DNA of 64,000 nt. Origin: Austropuccinia psidii (lineage: Eukaryota; Basidiomycota; Pucciniomycetes; Pucciniales; Sphaerophragmiaceae). The position numbers and the translations under genes were made by a program. The stretch covers positions 44,161,763 through 44,225,762 of the forward strand of contig JALGQZ010000012.1 in NCBI GenBank assembly GCA_023105745.1, written 5' to 3'. Shown piece after piece: positions 24,301 to 35,112 of the stretch. The notes below the pieces were generated by a model. It searched no databases. It was not told the DNA's origin and saw only the letters and a list, made by a program, of their open reading frames with translations. Within the stretch, counting starts at the first letter, position 1; the number at the start of each line of letters is the position of its first letter.

Positions 24301-25094
24301 GAGGACTATCCTATTAAAACCATTAAAGCTCTTTTTGAAGTCATTGAAGTCCATACTCATTTACCACAATATAGTGAAGATTTCTATAACCTGATCAATA
24401 TCCAGGATGCCAGAATGTGTAATACTAAACCAGCTAAGGGCAAAGTTTGCACTGCTGGATCATCTTGTATTACATCAATCTTGATTAATGATGTTTCAGC
24501 CAAAGTAATTTTGGACACAGGGGAATTTTGCACTTGATTAGGAAAAGACTACCTTCAAATCATACTCCCTGAATGGAAGAACCATTTATTACCAATACAG
24601 GGTGTGCAATTTAGTAGTGCCAGTAAAATATGTACCCCTTAGGCATACAGCTTTCTGGGAGTAAGATAATGAAGACAGAGATAGTATTAATGGATAATTG
24701 TGCATCTCAACATATCCTTCTTGGAAATGATTACTTGAATATTTATGGTATTGACAGGAATAACCATAAATACAGATATTTTACAATTGAAGAAAATAAA
24801 AGACAAACATTTGCTTTTTGCAATATGTCAAAACAAATATCAGTAGTATCTCTGAGTAAAGATATTTACAGAGAGGAATTTTTGACTGATAAGCTTGTTA
24901 AAGCACAGATCAATCCATCATTAAAATCCAAGATGAGGCATTAGCTTATTGATGTGTAATACACATATAAAAATGCATCTACTTCAGATGATGAACAACT
25001 AGGCTCTATTAAATGACATGAACTAAATATTATTCTTAATAGTGAAAGGCCATACCCTCCAGTAATTAGAAGACAAGCTTACCCAGTTTTAGCC
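24301..25094 (+). pseudogene. Element B protease and start of RT (truncated)
   Basis: The protease loop is VILDTGEFCT, with Asp-Thr-Gly at 24514-24522 in place of the Asp-Ser-Gly of elements A and C. Both are functional forms in the retropepsin family. A frameshift near 24625 leads to QHILLGNDYLNIYGIDRNN and YRYFTIEENK. The RT N terminus ERPYPPVIRRQAYPVLA ends at 25094, where the element C LTR starts. Compared with element A, the remaining about 1000 residues of Pol are missing. Confidence 0.82.
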
Positions 25095-26480
25095 TGTGAT
25101 TCAGAACCAGAGCACAAGCATGACAGACAAATAGAATAAACCAATGGTAGAGAAAATACCACCAAAACATGGATCTGAGCCAAACCAGCTTGAAAGATAT
25201 AAAACAAAGGAGGCAAATCACCTGTTTCCAAATATACAAGTCCCATCATCATAGGACAAAGAATAACAAAGTTATTCCTGCTCAAAGAGGTTGCTCAGCA
25301 TAAACCTTAATTCTCACCTCTGATCTGAAATCCAGAGGAAGAGGCTTAACCCCAGAAAATGGGTATTCAAATTGAAGCTCTGAGTCAGGGTTATCCAATG
25401 GTACTAATAAAACTGAGCTAGCACCAAAACTACAGAAGTTATGGCCAAAATAAGGTCAAGTAAGGGTGAATAGAATATTCACCTCTCATCTAGCTCCTAC
25501 ACTTTTAGTGTGAGATACCTAAATTAAGGCCATTTTGGAAATTGCACACTCAGGGCTATCTGATGGCGCCATTCACTTCCCCATATCTCATATAAAACCA
25601 AAGTTATGGGGAAAACAAGTCCCATACAGATTTTGAGAAAATGATATATGTGGATAACAAATTTCAAACATGGCATAGATTTGCCATATCTAATGTTACC
25701 CGTACCAAATGAGCTACTATTTTGTAGATCCCATCCAGGGCTGCAAAATGAACCAATTTTTAGGTAAATATCTTAAAAACTGACAAATCTATAGCAGCTT
25801 TAAGGTCAAAATATCACAGTTTGGCCAGTACACCTTTACTGTGGGATACTATCCCATAACTATGATTATGAGGTGTCAAGTAGATTAAGAAGCTTGTTTA
25901 TATTTCAATACTGTGGTCTCATACAGGTTCTGTACAGCTTTCTATGCGTCATACACATCAGAAAGTGCTGTGTGGTTCCAAGATGTAAACTTTCACCCTT
26001 TATTGAGGAAAACTTCCCAGATGTTGTTTCAAAGCCACATCTGAGCCCAATAGAGAGTATACAGGCCTTGTGAAAACCACAACTCAGTACTCTGAAGTGC
26101 AAAAATCTTCACTTTGTCTATGTGGATGGTCTAGAGGAGCCTTCCACCCCACTTCAGGATAAAGGGAGGCTTTTTCTCTTCCAGAAAAGGAATCTCCATC
26201 CTGATCTTGAATTCGTATGTATTACAACTGTCAAAAACAGTTATACTCTTGGAAAATAACTAGGTATACTTTAAATCTGAAGTATTTCAGCTCTCATCAT
26301 AATAATCCAACTGGTAAGACTGCACACAGGAATTTCAGCAGTGCTCACCACCACTATTCCATAATAATAAAGCCCTTAAACATTTATATAAAACCTTTTT
26401 ATTATTAATTATCAGTTTCAAAGTCATAGTAAAAGTTGTAAATACATTTATTACCTTTTCTTCATAGACTCAGCCTGACA
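25095..26480 (+). repeat. 5' LTR of element C
   Basis: About 1386 bp, starting TGTGATTC and ending CCTGACA. It aligns throughout with 33153-34512, for example the AACAAAGTTATTCCTGCTCA block near 25270 and near 33334. Confidence 0.88.
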
Positions 26481-26483
26481 TTT

Positions 26484-26499
26484 TGGGGGCCTGGCCATG
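26484..26499 (+). other. Primer-binding site of element C, tRNA-Pro type
   Basis: TGGGGGCCTGGCCATG, three bases after the LTR end. It is identical to the site of element A although the two LTRs are unrelated in sequence. Confidence 0.75.
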
Positions 26500-26999
26500 T
26501 TTTTTGGACTTTTTTTGGAATAGTTTTGGCGTAAAAATTGATTAATTTCTTATTTTTATCATATTTTTCTCTTATAACCCATATTTTCCACGTGAAAATA
26601 TAAATAAACATACATCATTTTTTCCAGTGGTGTATAGCTTATACCACTGTGTTTTTTTATTTTTTATGTGGTTTGATTATAATTCAATCACCACTGGTAA
26701 AAATTGGGCTGTTTGAGATATCCAAACAATAAGACCCATATATTTTATTTATTTATTATGAAAAAGAACCCTGTACTGTAAATAACAGCTTCAGGGATGT
26801 GGTTGAACATATTGATAATTTCAATTGTTCTTTACAAGTTAATCTGTGAGAGAGTGGATACAAATAGAATACCACACATCCATAAACCAGTATTTTGACA
26901 TGTAAATTAATAATTTCAATTACACATCATAATACAAGGGCACAATATGGTAGTATATTTCCCAGAGTCCATTCTTAGATGTGCAAATAGCATCTTAAG
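26500..26999 (+). other. Leader of element C
   Basis: AT-rich untranslated sequence between PBS and gag. Nothing else is recognised. Confidence 0.55.
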
Positions 27000-29450
27000 A
27001 AGTCTTAACTGACATAAGACCTAATTCCCTTTTTAGAAGAAGAAAATTTCATCCCCCTTGAGACCCAGTCACAAGGAAGCACACCAGTAACACCTTCAGA
27101 AACAGAAGGGAGCAAGGGAAAAGGGAAAAACCATGGTGAAGGCCTCATCACCACCAAGAGGTGGACCCCAATTGCCACACAGAGGACTATAAAACCAAAA
27201 AACTCTGCTTTCATACAAGGCCAACCAACCCTGATAGCTTTTGCAGAGAGGATTACCATAATTAACCCAGTTGTAACCTCCAAAGGCAAATTTCCCAAAG
27301 AAGTGGATAAAAAATTTGTGAAAGGCAAATGAAAAGGTAAATACCGTAAGAACATAGAGTTTTTGACTGCTTGCAAACACTGATATGTCACCTGTACACC
27401 TCAGAGACCTTGGTCCAGAGTCAGTGGACCAGGACACCTTAGAAACCATAGTGGATGGAAAGACACTTAGGGAAATCATACCCATTCTGCCATTCACCTT
27501 CCATTTCAACAGAAACCTCAAACCAGAGGACTGGCAGGAAATGGATCAAGTTTTTCAGCTCCACCAACTCCTCAAAGATTTATTCCAATGGATCATGGAC
27601 AACAAGAGGTTAAACCTAGCATCAGACTGGGCAGAAATTGGAGCAAGTTTCCAGAGGATATATCTCAAAGAGATATCTTTCACAGATCTTATAGTAATCA
27701 GAAAAGGATGGAATCCCAACAGGAAGTTCAGACTCCTGGAGGAAGGGCAACCAGGATAAGGGAGAATCAAGACACTATCCAAGCGATAGAAGAACAATTG
27801 AGCCAGACAGATCCTACTCTTATTCCTTCAGCCTCACAAGGAGTAGATTAACCCAACTCTCCAGTGGCCTCGCACCATTCAGGCAGCAGTACATCAGTGA
27901 CCAAGAGTCATCATTATTCACAATCCCATGTAGTTTCCATGAGAAGAAAAGGATACAAAGGGAAAAACAAGACCTCTTTCAGCCACAGGCAGAAAGAGTC
28001 AGACCCAATGATTCAGAAGCTTTTGGACTTGGTAAAAGAAGTACACAAGAGCCAGAAATACTCTTAAATACTTCTAGAATCAGTAGCCCTATTAATAGAA
28101 ATATTACCCCTACTCAGAATGAACACAATGTTGTTACACCTGAGAGTAACTTAAACAGTGATAAACTGTGGTTACAAATGTCCCAATTTTCAGTGAAACC
28201 TCAAGAGAAGCTTTATGAACTCCATGGTAGCAATTAAAGGCTGAAAGAATTGACAACCTTACATGAGGCTACAATAAAAGCCATCCAAGAGAGCTGTGCT
28301 AAATTATGAAAAGCCTCTGAAGAAACTAATAAAAGACTTAATCAATTATTTAAAGATAAATACCACTGCAAGAGGTATAGGGAATTTCTGGATCAAGACA
28401 TAAACAAACTGTTTGATGTCTGCCAAAACATGAAGCCTCAATCACAAGGCCACGCTTTAGATAATCCATACCAAGAGGACATCAAACCAGATTTTTTGTT
28501 GGAAAATAAGCCAAGATCTCCATCACAATACCAGGATGGAGATAACATGACTTATTCAGAGAAGGAAGCACTGAAACAGCTTCCAAAGGCCTCAATCTGG
28601 CCAAAATTCTCTGTTGTAGGAGAATATGATCACATTGAGCTCATTGATTATATTTATTGACTCTTCATTTATGTACCCAGCATACTATATTAATGGCTTA
28701 CTGCTATATTAAATACATCATTCAAAGGACATGCTAGTATTTGGTACACAAAAATGAAGGAAATACATGGCAGAAGAAACTGGCCATGGTGGAAGAGTCA
28801 AATAATCAAAAATTAAAGAACTGGTACTTGGATATGGCAAAAAACATGTCATTTGAAAATCACAAGTACTCTGTTGACAAAGATCCATATGAGTTGTGTC
28901 TTAGACCATCTAAAAGACTTAAAGCCATTGATCCTCAGATGAACATTCAAATGACAAATAACAAACTCTTGACACAGATACCAGGAGAACTAAAGCATTC
29001 AATAGAATTCAGATGCAACCAGAACTGCACTCTAGATGATATTGCCAATACCTTAAAAGATGTAAGGAAAAGAACAAATATAGGGAAATATTCCCCATAC
29101 AAAAGCAGTAGTTTGAAATAAAAACAACCTTGCAGGGTGGAAATCAAAGATAAACCCAAAGAAAGAATGGAAGAAGTGAACAAGAATAAAAACTCTTGTC
29201 AAAATTTTGGGTCAAAAGACTAGTATGCTAACACCTATCCAAAGGAAAAGAAAAAAGTCCATGCAATTGAAAAAGTCTCAGAGGAAGAACTCCCAACAGA
29301 GGATTCTCAATCAGACTCTATGGGTGATGCCATCAGAGAAGACTCTGATGATGGCCAAGACCCAAAAGAGGAATTTCTAGTGAAGTACCAAGAGGAAACA
29401 CAACTAGAAATTCAGGATATACAGATGAAAGCAGGAATGCCACAAGATAA
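27000..29450 (+). pseudogene. Element C Gag
   Basis: The N-terminal part begins near 27010 (LEEENFIPLETQSQG) and is Lys/Thr-rich, then shifts frame near 27390 into DQDTLETIVDGKTLREIIP and FTFHFNRNLKPEDWQEMDQ. The Ser/Lys-rich part ends at 28067. After several stops the Gag core appears at 28430-28660 (YQEDIKPDFLLE, VVGEYDHIELIDYIY) and 28741-29121 (WYLDMAKNMSFENHKYSVDK, FRCNQNCTLDDIANTLKD). The nucleocapsid knuckle near 29195 is reduced to CQNFGSKD, without the second Cys, His and last Cys. The acidic stretch PTEDSQSDSMGDAIREDSDD precedes protease. Gag would form the particle shell; this copy is not translatable. Confidence 0.85.
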
Positions 29451-30075
29451 TTGAAATAAAAACTTGTGTAAACACACACAAGATGCACAGACCTTAATGG
29501 TCACACCAACTAGAGAAATGGCATACATATATGGGACAGCCACAAAGATTACTGTTTGTATTGACAATGCTCAACACCAATTGATCATTGATAGTGGTGC
29601 ACACTGTTCAATAGTGGCCAGAGAACACCTGGACAACCACTTCTCAAATTGGGAGAAACAACTATTGCAAACCAAGGAAAAGAACTTTAAGAGTTCATAA
29701 GGGAAGATAAAATTCATTGGGAACAGTATCAAAGAGATAATCATACACCATAGGAAAGGTAATATTGGACTCAAACCAGAGTTTGGAGTGCTTGAAGATG
29801 CTCAAATCCAGGAATCCTTACTGGTGACAGACTACCAAAGGATGTACGGCATTGAAATTTCCCATAATAAAAACAGGCATATTACCATAGGTAAAAACAA
29901 GGAAAAAAAATTTTCACTTTAAATGTACCATATTTCTAACCAAGAATTTTTAAAAGAATTGATCAATGAATTCAAAGAGGTCCAATTCAGTGCTAACCTC
30001 ATCAGAAAACAAAAACTTAGTTGACTGAAAATACTGAGGAAAAATAGACCAGCCTTTTCCATTGGTGAAGGAACC
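29451..30075 (+). pseudogene. Element C aspartic protease
   Basis: The loop QLIIDSGAHCSIVARE carries Asp-Ser-Gly at 29590-29598. EHLDNHFSNWEKQLL follows, then a stop at 29698 and EIIIHHRKGNIGLKPEFGVL, with DYQRMYGIEISHNKNRHITI near 29830-29890. Stops at 29698 and 29920 break the frame. The catalytic loop itself is intact. Confidence 0.85.
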
Positions 30076-31460
30076 TTGGGCAAGATCAGAGGATGTGATA
30101 TAGAACTATATCTGGATGTGGAAAGAACTTATCCACCCATGCTCAGAAGACCTCCATATCTAGAAAGCCTGGAAACTAGGAAGGAAATACAAAAACACAT
30201 CAATGAACTATTAGATATAGATTTTATCAGGAAGGAAGGACACAGTGAAATAGTCAAAATTACCACTCCTATCCGTATCACTGGGAATGATGGAAAATAT
30301 AGGTGGTGTGAATATTTCAGAGCCCTGAATAACTACACAAAAGCTGATAGGTACCCTAGACAAGCTGGCAAAAGCAAAATACATAACCAAGATGGATTGT
30401 ATGAAAGGCTTTCACCATAATGGAGTCAAACCAAACTCTATGTAGCTACTCAGAATTATATGTCATATGGGAATAAATGAGTACACAAGGATGCCATTTG
30501 TAATCAAAAATGCCCCAGCCTGTTTCCAAATGATGACAGATACAATATTTCAAGAGGAAATATTGGAAGGCTGGATGGTGGTATATATTGACTATATAAT
30601 TATATACTCAGAGAAATGGGAAGACCATGTGTAATACATAGACAGAGTACTAAGTAAATGAACACCCATCAATCTGAAAAGTTCACTGAATAAGTGTAAT
30701 TTTGGCCAAAAAGAACTATTGGAACTAGGACATAAAGTCTCAGGCCTTAGCCTGGCCATAGATCAGAACAAAGTATCAGAAGTACTTCAAAAACAAGTAC
30801 CAAAGAACATTAAAGAGATGCAATATTTCCTTGGATTTGCTAGCTACTATCAAAACCACATCAAACCTTTTTCTCACATAACTAGTAGTCTATAAAAGTT
30901 ATGTTCAGAAGATTGAGTTTTTGAAATCACCAAGGAAAGGAGGGATGAATATGAGAGGATCAGATGTGAAATAACTAATACACCTGTCCTCATATTACCT
31001 GACTTTGAACTACCATTAAAGCTGTACATAGATGCAGCTTTTAGTCAAGGCCTAGGAGCAGCCCTTCACCAAAGACAAATTGTGGATGGTGAACCAAGGG
31101 AAAGAGTAATATGCTACATCTCCAGGAAATTGAAAGATTTAAAGGCCAGGTATGGAGCCACTCAGACTGAATGCTTATGTTTAGTATGGGCTCTAGAAAA
31201 ACCAAATGATTACATGGAGGGTGCAGTCTTTGAAGTCTACACAGACGTTCCAGCCATTAAGTCTTTACTTTACATGAAGACTATAAATAGACACATTTTG
31301 AGGTGGCAAATAGCCATCCAAGAGTATAGAGGTAATCTGACCATCATATACAAACTAGGAAAAAGCCGCACCAATTCAGATAGCCTTAGTATATGGCCAC
31401 TGGACAATTTCAAAAGAAACCCACCTTATGACCCTGAAGTAGCTGCCAATATTCCTGTCA
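30076..31460 (+). pseudogene. Element C reverse transcriptase and RNase H, YIDY active site
   Basis: RT starts with GKIRGCDIELYLDVER and PPMLRRPPYLESLETRKEI, followed by the palm segment CEYFRALNNYTKADRYPR, a frameshift near 30360, then MPFVIKNAPACFQMM in another frame and the catalytic box at 30584-30595, which reads YIDY instead of YIDD (TAT for GAT). The second catalytic Asp is therefore lost. RNase H is recognisable at 31000-31400 ([67 protein letters not shown]). The fusion has several frameshifts and stops. In an active element it makes cDNA; this copy is catalytically dead even if the frame were continuous. Confidence 0.9.
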
Positions 31461-33131
31461 GTTTCATGGAAATAGACAGGAGAAAAAACTTCAAATTTTC
31501 TGAATGGGCACCAGAATTTGGTACCTTAGACAGTGATAACACTGAACCAGAAGGGACAGTAACTCCCATATTGGGACTAAGTTTCTCAGAACTACACAAT
31601 GAATTTTTCAGTTCAGTCACCAAAGCTTATGCCAAGCACAAACACTGTAGAATAATGTTACAACTCCTTCAACAGAAATACAGGAGCCCAGAACTTGAAT
31701 CCCAATTAGAGGAGCCCTGGTTGAGGGAATAGAAGTATAATAAATTTTTCCTCATAAATGGGGTACTCTATCACAGAGAGAAGCATACTAGTGCCCTCAC
31801 AGCAATAGATAGAGACCATGTATCCCTGATCCTGCAAGAATGCCATGACTGCCCCTACATGTGACACATGAGTGAAGACAGGACCAAAGAGAGGGTAGAA
31901 AGTTGAATACATCAACACTTGTGAAAAATGCCAGAGTGCAAACAGAAAAAATGGGAAGAGATATGGGCTGCTTCAACCTATGGAAGAACCTAAATACCCA
32001 TGGGAAACCATTAACATGGACTGTGTTACAGGACTAGTCCCAGGAGGCAAGGAAAACTTCAATGCTTGCCTAGTCCTAGTTGATAGTTATAGTAAAAGTA
32101 TAAGGTGCCTATCATGTCACAATGAAGACACAGCTATGGATACAGCCTTGCCATTCTGGAATAACATCATTTCCACATGTGGAATCCTTAAAATCATCAT
32201 TATTGATAGGGACCCAAAAGTCATATCAGAATTTTGGACCAACCTCTATGTAATTCTTTGAATAAAACTTGCATTTTCTACATCTTATCATCCATAGACA
32301 AAGGGGTTTAGCTGCTTGAGCTGAAAGGATGATCCAGACAATGGAGGACATCATCAGAATATTCTGTGCATGTGGCATGGAATATATGGACCATGAAGGA
32401 TACACCCATGACTGGGTCACACTTATACCAGCAGTACAGCTGGCTTACAACACAAGCCAGCACTCTACCACAGGCAAATCACCCTCACTGGTACAAAAAG
32501 GGTGGAACCCCCTATTTCCTGTGAATCACTTGAAGAAATATCTTCTGACTATGCGCCCCACAGCCAAATACTTCCATGACATGTGGAAGAGAGCATGTGA
32601 TACAGCTGCTAGGTGCATAGCTGAGGCTAAAGAATACAACAAAAAGCGGTATGACAAAACATACATGGAACCAAACTTCAAGGAAGGGGACCAAGTGTTA
32701 GTATCTACACTCCACTTTAATAGCCTTAAGGGACCAAAGAAAATGAGATACTCATTTGGGGGACCCTTCACTATCATCAAATCAATAGGAAAAAATTAAG
32801 TGAAAGTTATAATTACGGAAGAATTCTCTAGGGAACACCCAGTATTCCCAGTGAGCTTAGTCAAACCCTACTTCCTCACAGCAGAGGATAGGTTCCTCTC
32901 CAGGAACAAGACATAGTGGAGGTGGAATACTGCCCTGTCCCTGTAAAAAATATCATTAAGGCCAGGAAGATCAGACTTAATGGTAAACACCAGAGACAAT
33001 ATCTGGTCAGATTTCCAAACCAAACAGCAGACAAGGATATATGGTTGGCAGAAGATGCCATAAAAAATGGTAACCTTCACCTTAGAAGATTCAGAGCCTC
33101 TGGGAGGGCTGAACAGTCTCATAAATTATGA
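31461..33131 (+). pseudogene. Element C integrase with chromodomain-like tail
   Basis: After the linker (SEWAPEFGTLDSDNTEPEG) and the N-terminal part near 31740-31970 (GVLYHREKHTSAL, broken zinc region with CEKCQSAN), the core has [17 protein letters not shown] (Asp) and [14 protein letters not shown] (Asp) in 31980-32261, then a frameshift and AERMIQTMEDIIRIF (Glu) at 32329 onward. The C-terminal half gives THDWVTLIPAVQLAYNTSQH, FKEGDQVLVSTLHFNS and SFGGPFTIIKSIG (GPF module). A last frame at 32916-33131 encodes KKxxKARKIRLNGKHQRQYLV-like sequence and DKDIWLAEDAIKNGNLHLRRF, matching the chromodomain-like end seen in element A. Confidence 0.9.
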
Positions 33132-33152
33132 GCCTTTTTTGGAGGGAGGGTA
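33131..33152 (+). other. Polypurine tract of element C
   Basis: GGAGGGAGGGTA directly precedes the TGTC start of the 3' LTR and lies just after the end of pol. Confidence 0.8.
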
Positions 33153-34512
33153 TGTCATCCTTTGACTCAAAATCAAAGCATAAGCATGACAGCCAAATAC
33201 CATAAACCAATGGCAGAGCAAAATACCACCAAAACATGGAGCTGAGACAAATCAGCTCAAAAGATATTCAAATAAAGAGTAAACTCACCTCTTCCCAAAT
33301 ATACAAGTCCCATTATCATAGGTCAAAGAATAACAAAGTTATTCCTGCTCAAAGTTGTTGCTGAGCATAAACCTTGATATTCACCAGCAAATGGATATTC
33401 AAATTTAATCTCTAAGTCAGGGATATCCAATTTTACTTTCTAAATGGAGCTAGCACCAAAACTACAGAAGTTATGGCCAAAATAAGGTCAAATAAGGGTT
33501 AATAAAATATTCACCTCTCATTTAACTTCAACACTTTGACTGTGAGTTACCCAAAGTGGGGTCATTTTAGATAGAGAAAAATCAGGGCTATCTGATGGTG
33601 AAATCCACTTCCCCATATCTCATCTAGAGCAACATGTTTGGGGCAAACAAGCTCCATACAGATTTTGACAAAATCATACATCTGGATAACAAAATTTGAA
33701 CATGGCATAACTTTGCCATATTTCATGTTACTCATACCAAATGAGGTACCATTGTGTAGATCCCATTCAGGGCTACACAATGAGCCAACTTTGTTTTCAA
33801 TATCTCAAAAACTGACAAAGCTATAGCAGCTTTAAGGTTAAAATCCCACAGTTTGGCCAGTACACCTTTACTGTGGGATACCGTCCCATAACTATGATTA
33901 TGAGGTCCCAAATAGACAAAGAAGCTTGTTTATACTTCAATACTGGGGTCCCATACAGGTTCTGTACAGCTTTCTATGTTTCATACACATTGGAAGAGGG
34001 CTTTGTGGTCCCCAGATCAAAATTTTCAAGCTTTATTGGGGGAAACTGCCCAGATGTGGTTTTAAAACCACATCTGAGCCCAATACAGAGAATAAAGGCC
34101 TTGTCAAAATCACAAGCCAGTACTCTGAGCTGAAAAATCTTCACTTCCTCTATGTGGATGGTCTAGAGCACCTTTTCACCCCATTTCAGGATAAAAGGAG
34201 CCCTTTTCACTGCCAGAAAAGGAATCCCCATCCTACTCTTGAATTCCTAGTAGTACAACTATCCAAAACAGGCAAAATATTGGAAAATAACCAGGTATAC
34301 CTTAATTAGTGTATTGTAGCTCTTATTATAGTAACCCAACTGGTAAGACTGCACCCAGGGCTTTTAACAGTGCTCACAACCACTATTCCTCATGGTAAAG
34401 CCCTTAAATTATCTATTATAAGCCCTTTTTTAAAATTAAATATCCATGTCACAGTCAGATTTAAGGTTGTATATACATTTATTTCCCACTTAATCATAGA
34501 CTTTGCATGACA
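33153..34512 (+). repeat. 3' LTR of element C
   Basis: About 1360 bp, TGTCATCC...GCATGACA, aligning with 25095-26480. Open frames inside it (33873-34309) lie in LTR sequence and are not called as genes. Confidence 0.9.
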
Positions 34513-35112
34513 AAAGAAATTCAACAATCAACTTAACTCCTCTCCTTCTTATTTTACATTGAGATATGTCAAAAGACATTTTAGAATATCAAGGATGTGT
34601 TTTTTTAACCAAGTGTTTCAATATAATGAATATTTTTTACACATTTCTATTAAATGTGAATCAAATTTTAATTAAATTTGATTCACATATTTTTCTTCTT
34701 GCTTTGGACATGCATTAATCTATGCAGAAGATGAGGAATTTCGACTCACCTTTTCTGATTTGCAAGTTCTCTCTAATTGTGAGTTATACACAAATTCAAT
34801 TTACTTTTTTTATTATCTTTGGTTGTCATATTAGAAAACAAAATGTTTACTATTAATCAATTCATAATAGACATTAGGGAAGTCTTCCAAGTAATATATA
34901 TAGAGTCATTATAGATATGTCTTTCTGTTTACCAAATGTAAATACTCATCAGGTTTTTCAATGTTAAAAATGGAGAAAAATCTCACAGTAATCAGATAAA
35001 TGCACTATTACCTGTAAATTGCCATTTGACTATACGTGTCCATATGTCAGTCTTATAAGCCTTATAATCTCTTCCTCACCCTTTCCTGACTTCAACCATC
35101 TTTCAATGGCTG
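34513..35112. other. AT-rich spacer with a perfect inverted repeat
   Basis: No gene is recognised. At 34654-34688 two 15-base arms (ATGTGAATCAAATTT and its exact reverse complement) are separated by TAATT. Confidence 0.65.
34654..34688. repeat. Perfect 15-bp inverted repeat, 5-nt spacer
   Basis: Arms at 34654-34668 and 34674-34688 are exact complements. It could form a cruciform or serve as a dimeric protein site; no function is evident. Confidence 0.85.

Larger units (their letters stand above)
20127..25094 (+). mobile_element. Ty3 retrotransposon B, 5' half only
   Basis: A relative of element A in opposite orientation, joined head-to-head with it at 20126/20127. It has a partial 5' LTR, a PBS of the same type, gag, protease and the first codons of RT. 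It stops at 25094, where the LTR of element C begins. RT, RNase H, integrase and the 3' LTR are absent, and they do not resume beyond element C, so this is not simple nesting. Confidence 0.85.
25095..34512 (+). mobile_element. Ty3 retrotransposon C, full-length but decayed
   Basis: LTRs at 25095-26480 and 33153-34512 flank gag, protease, RT, RNase H and integrase on the plus strand. The LTR sequences differ by frequent substitutions and indels, so insertion is old. No 5-bp duplication is seen: TAGCC precedes the left LTR and AAAGA follows the right one. The left LTR also lacks about ten bases near its start, so the left border is rearranged. The family is distinct from A/B but shares the PBS. 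Confidence 0.92.

Noticed and set aside
33873..34309. Two overlapping frames of 86 and 127 codons
   Set aside because: They are within the 3' LTR of element C, and the other LTR copy has the homologous but differently broken frame.
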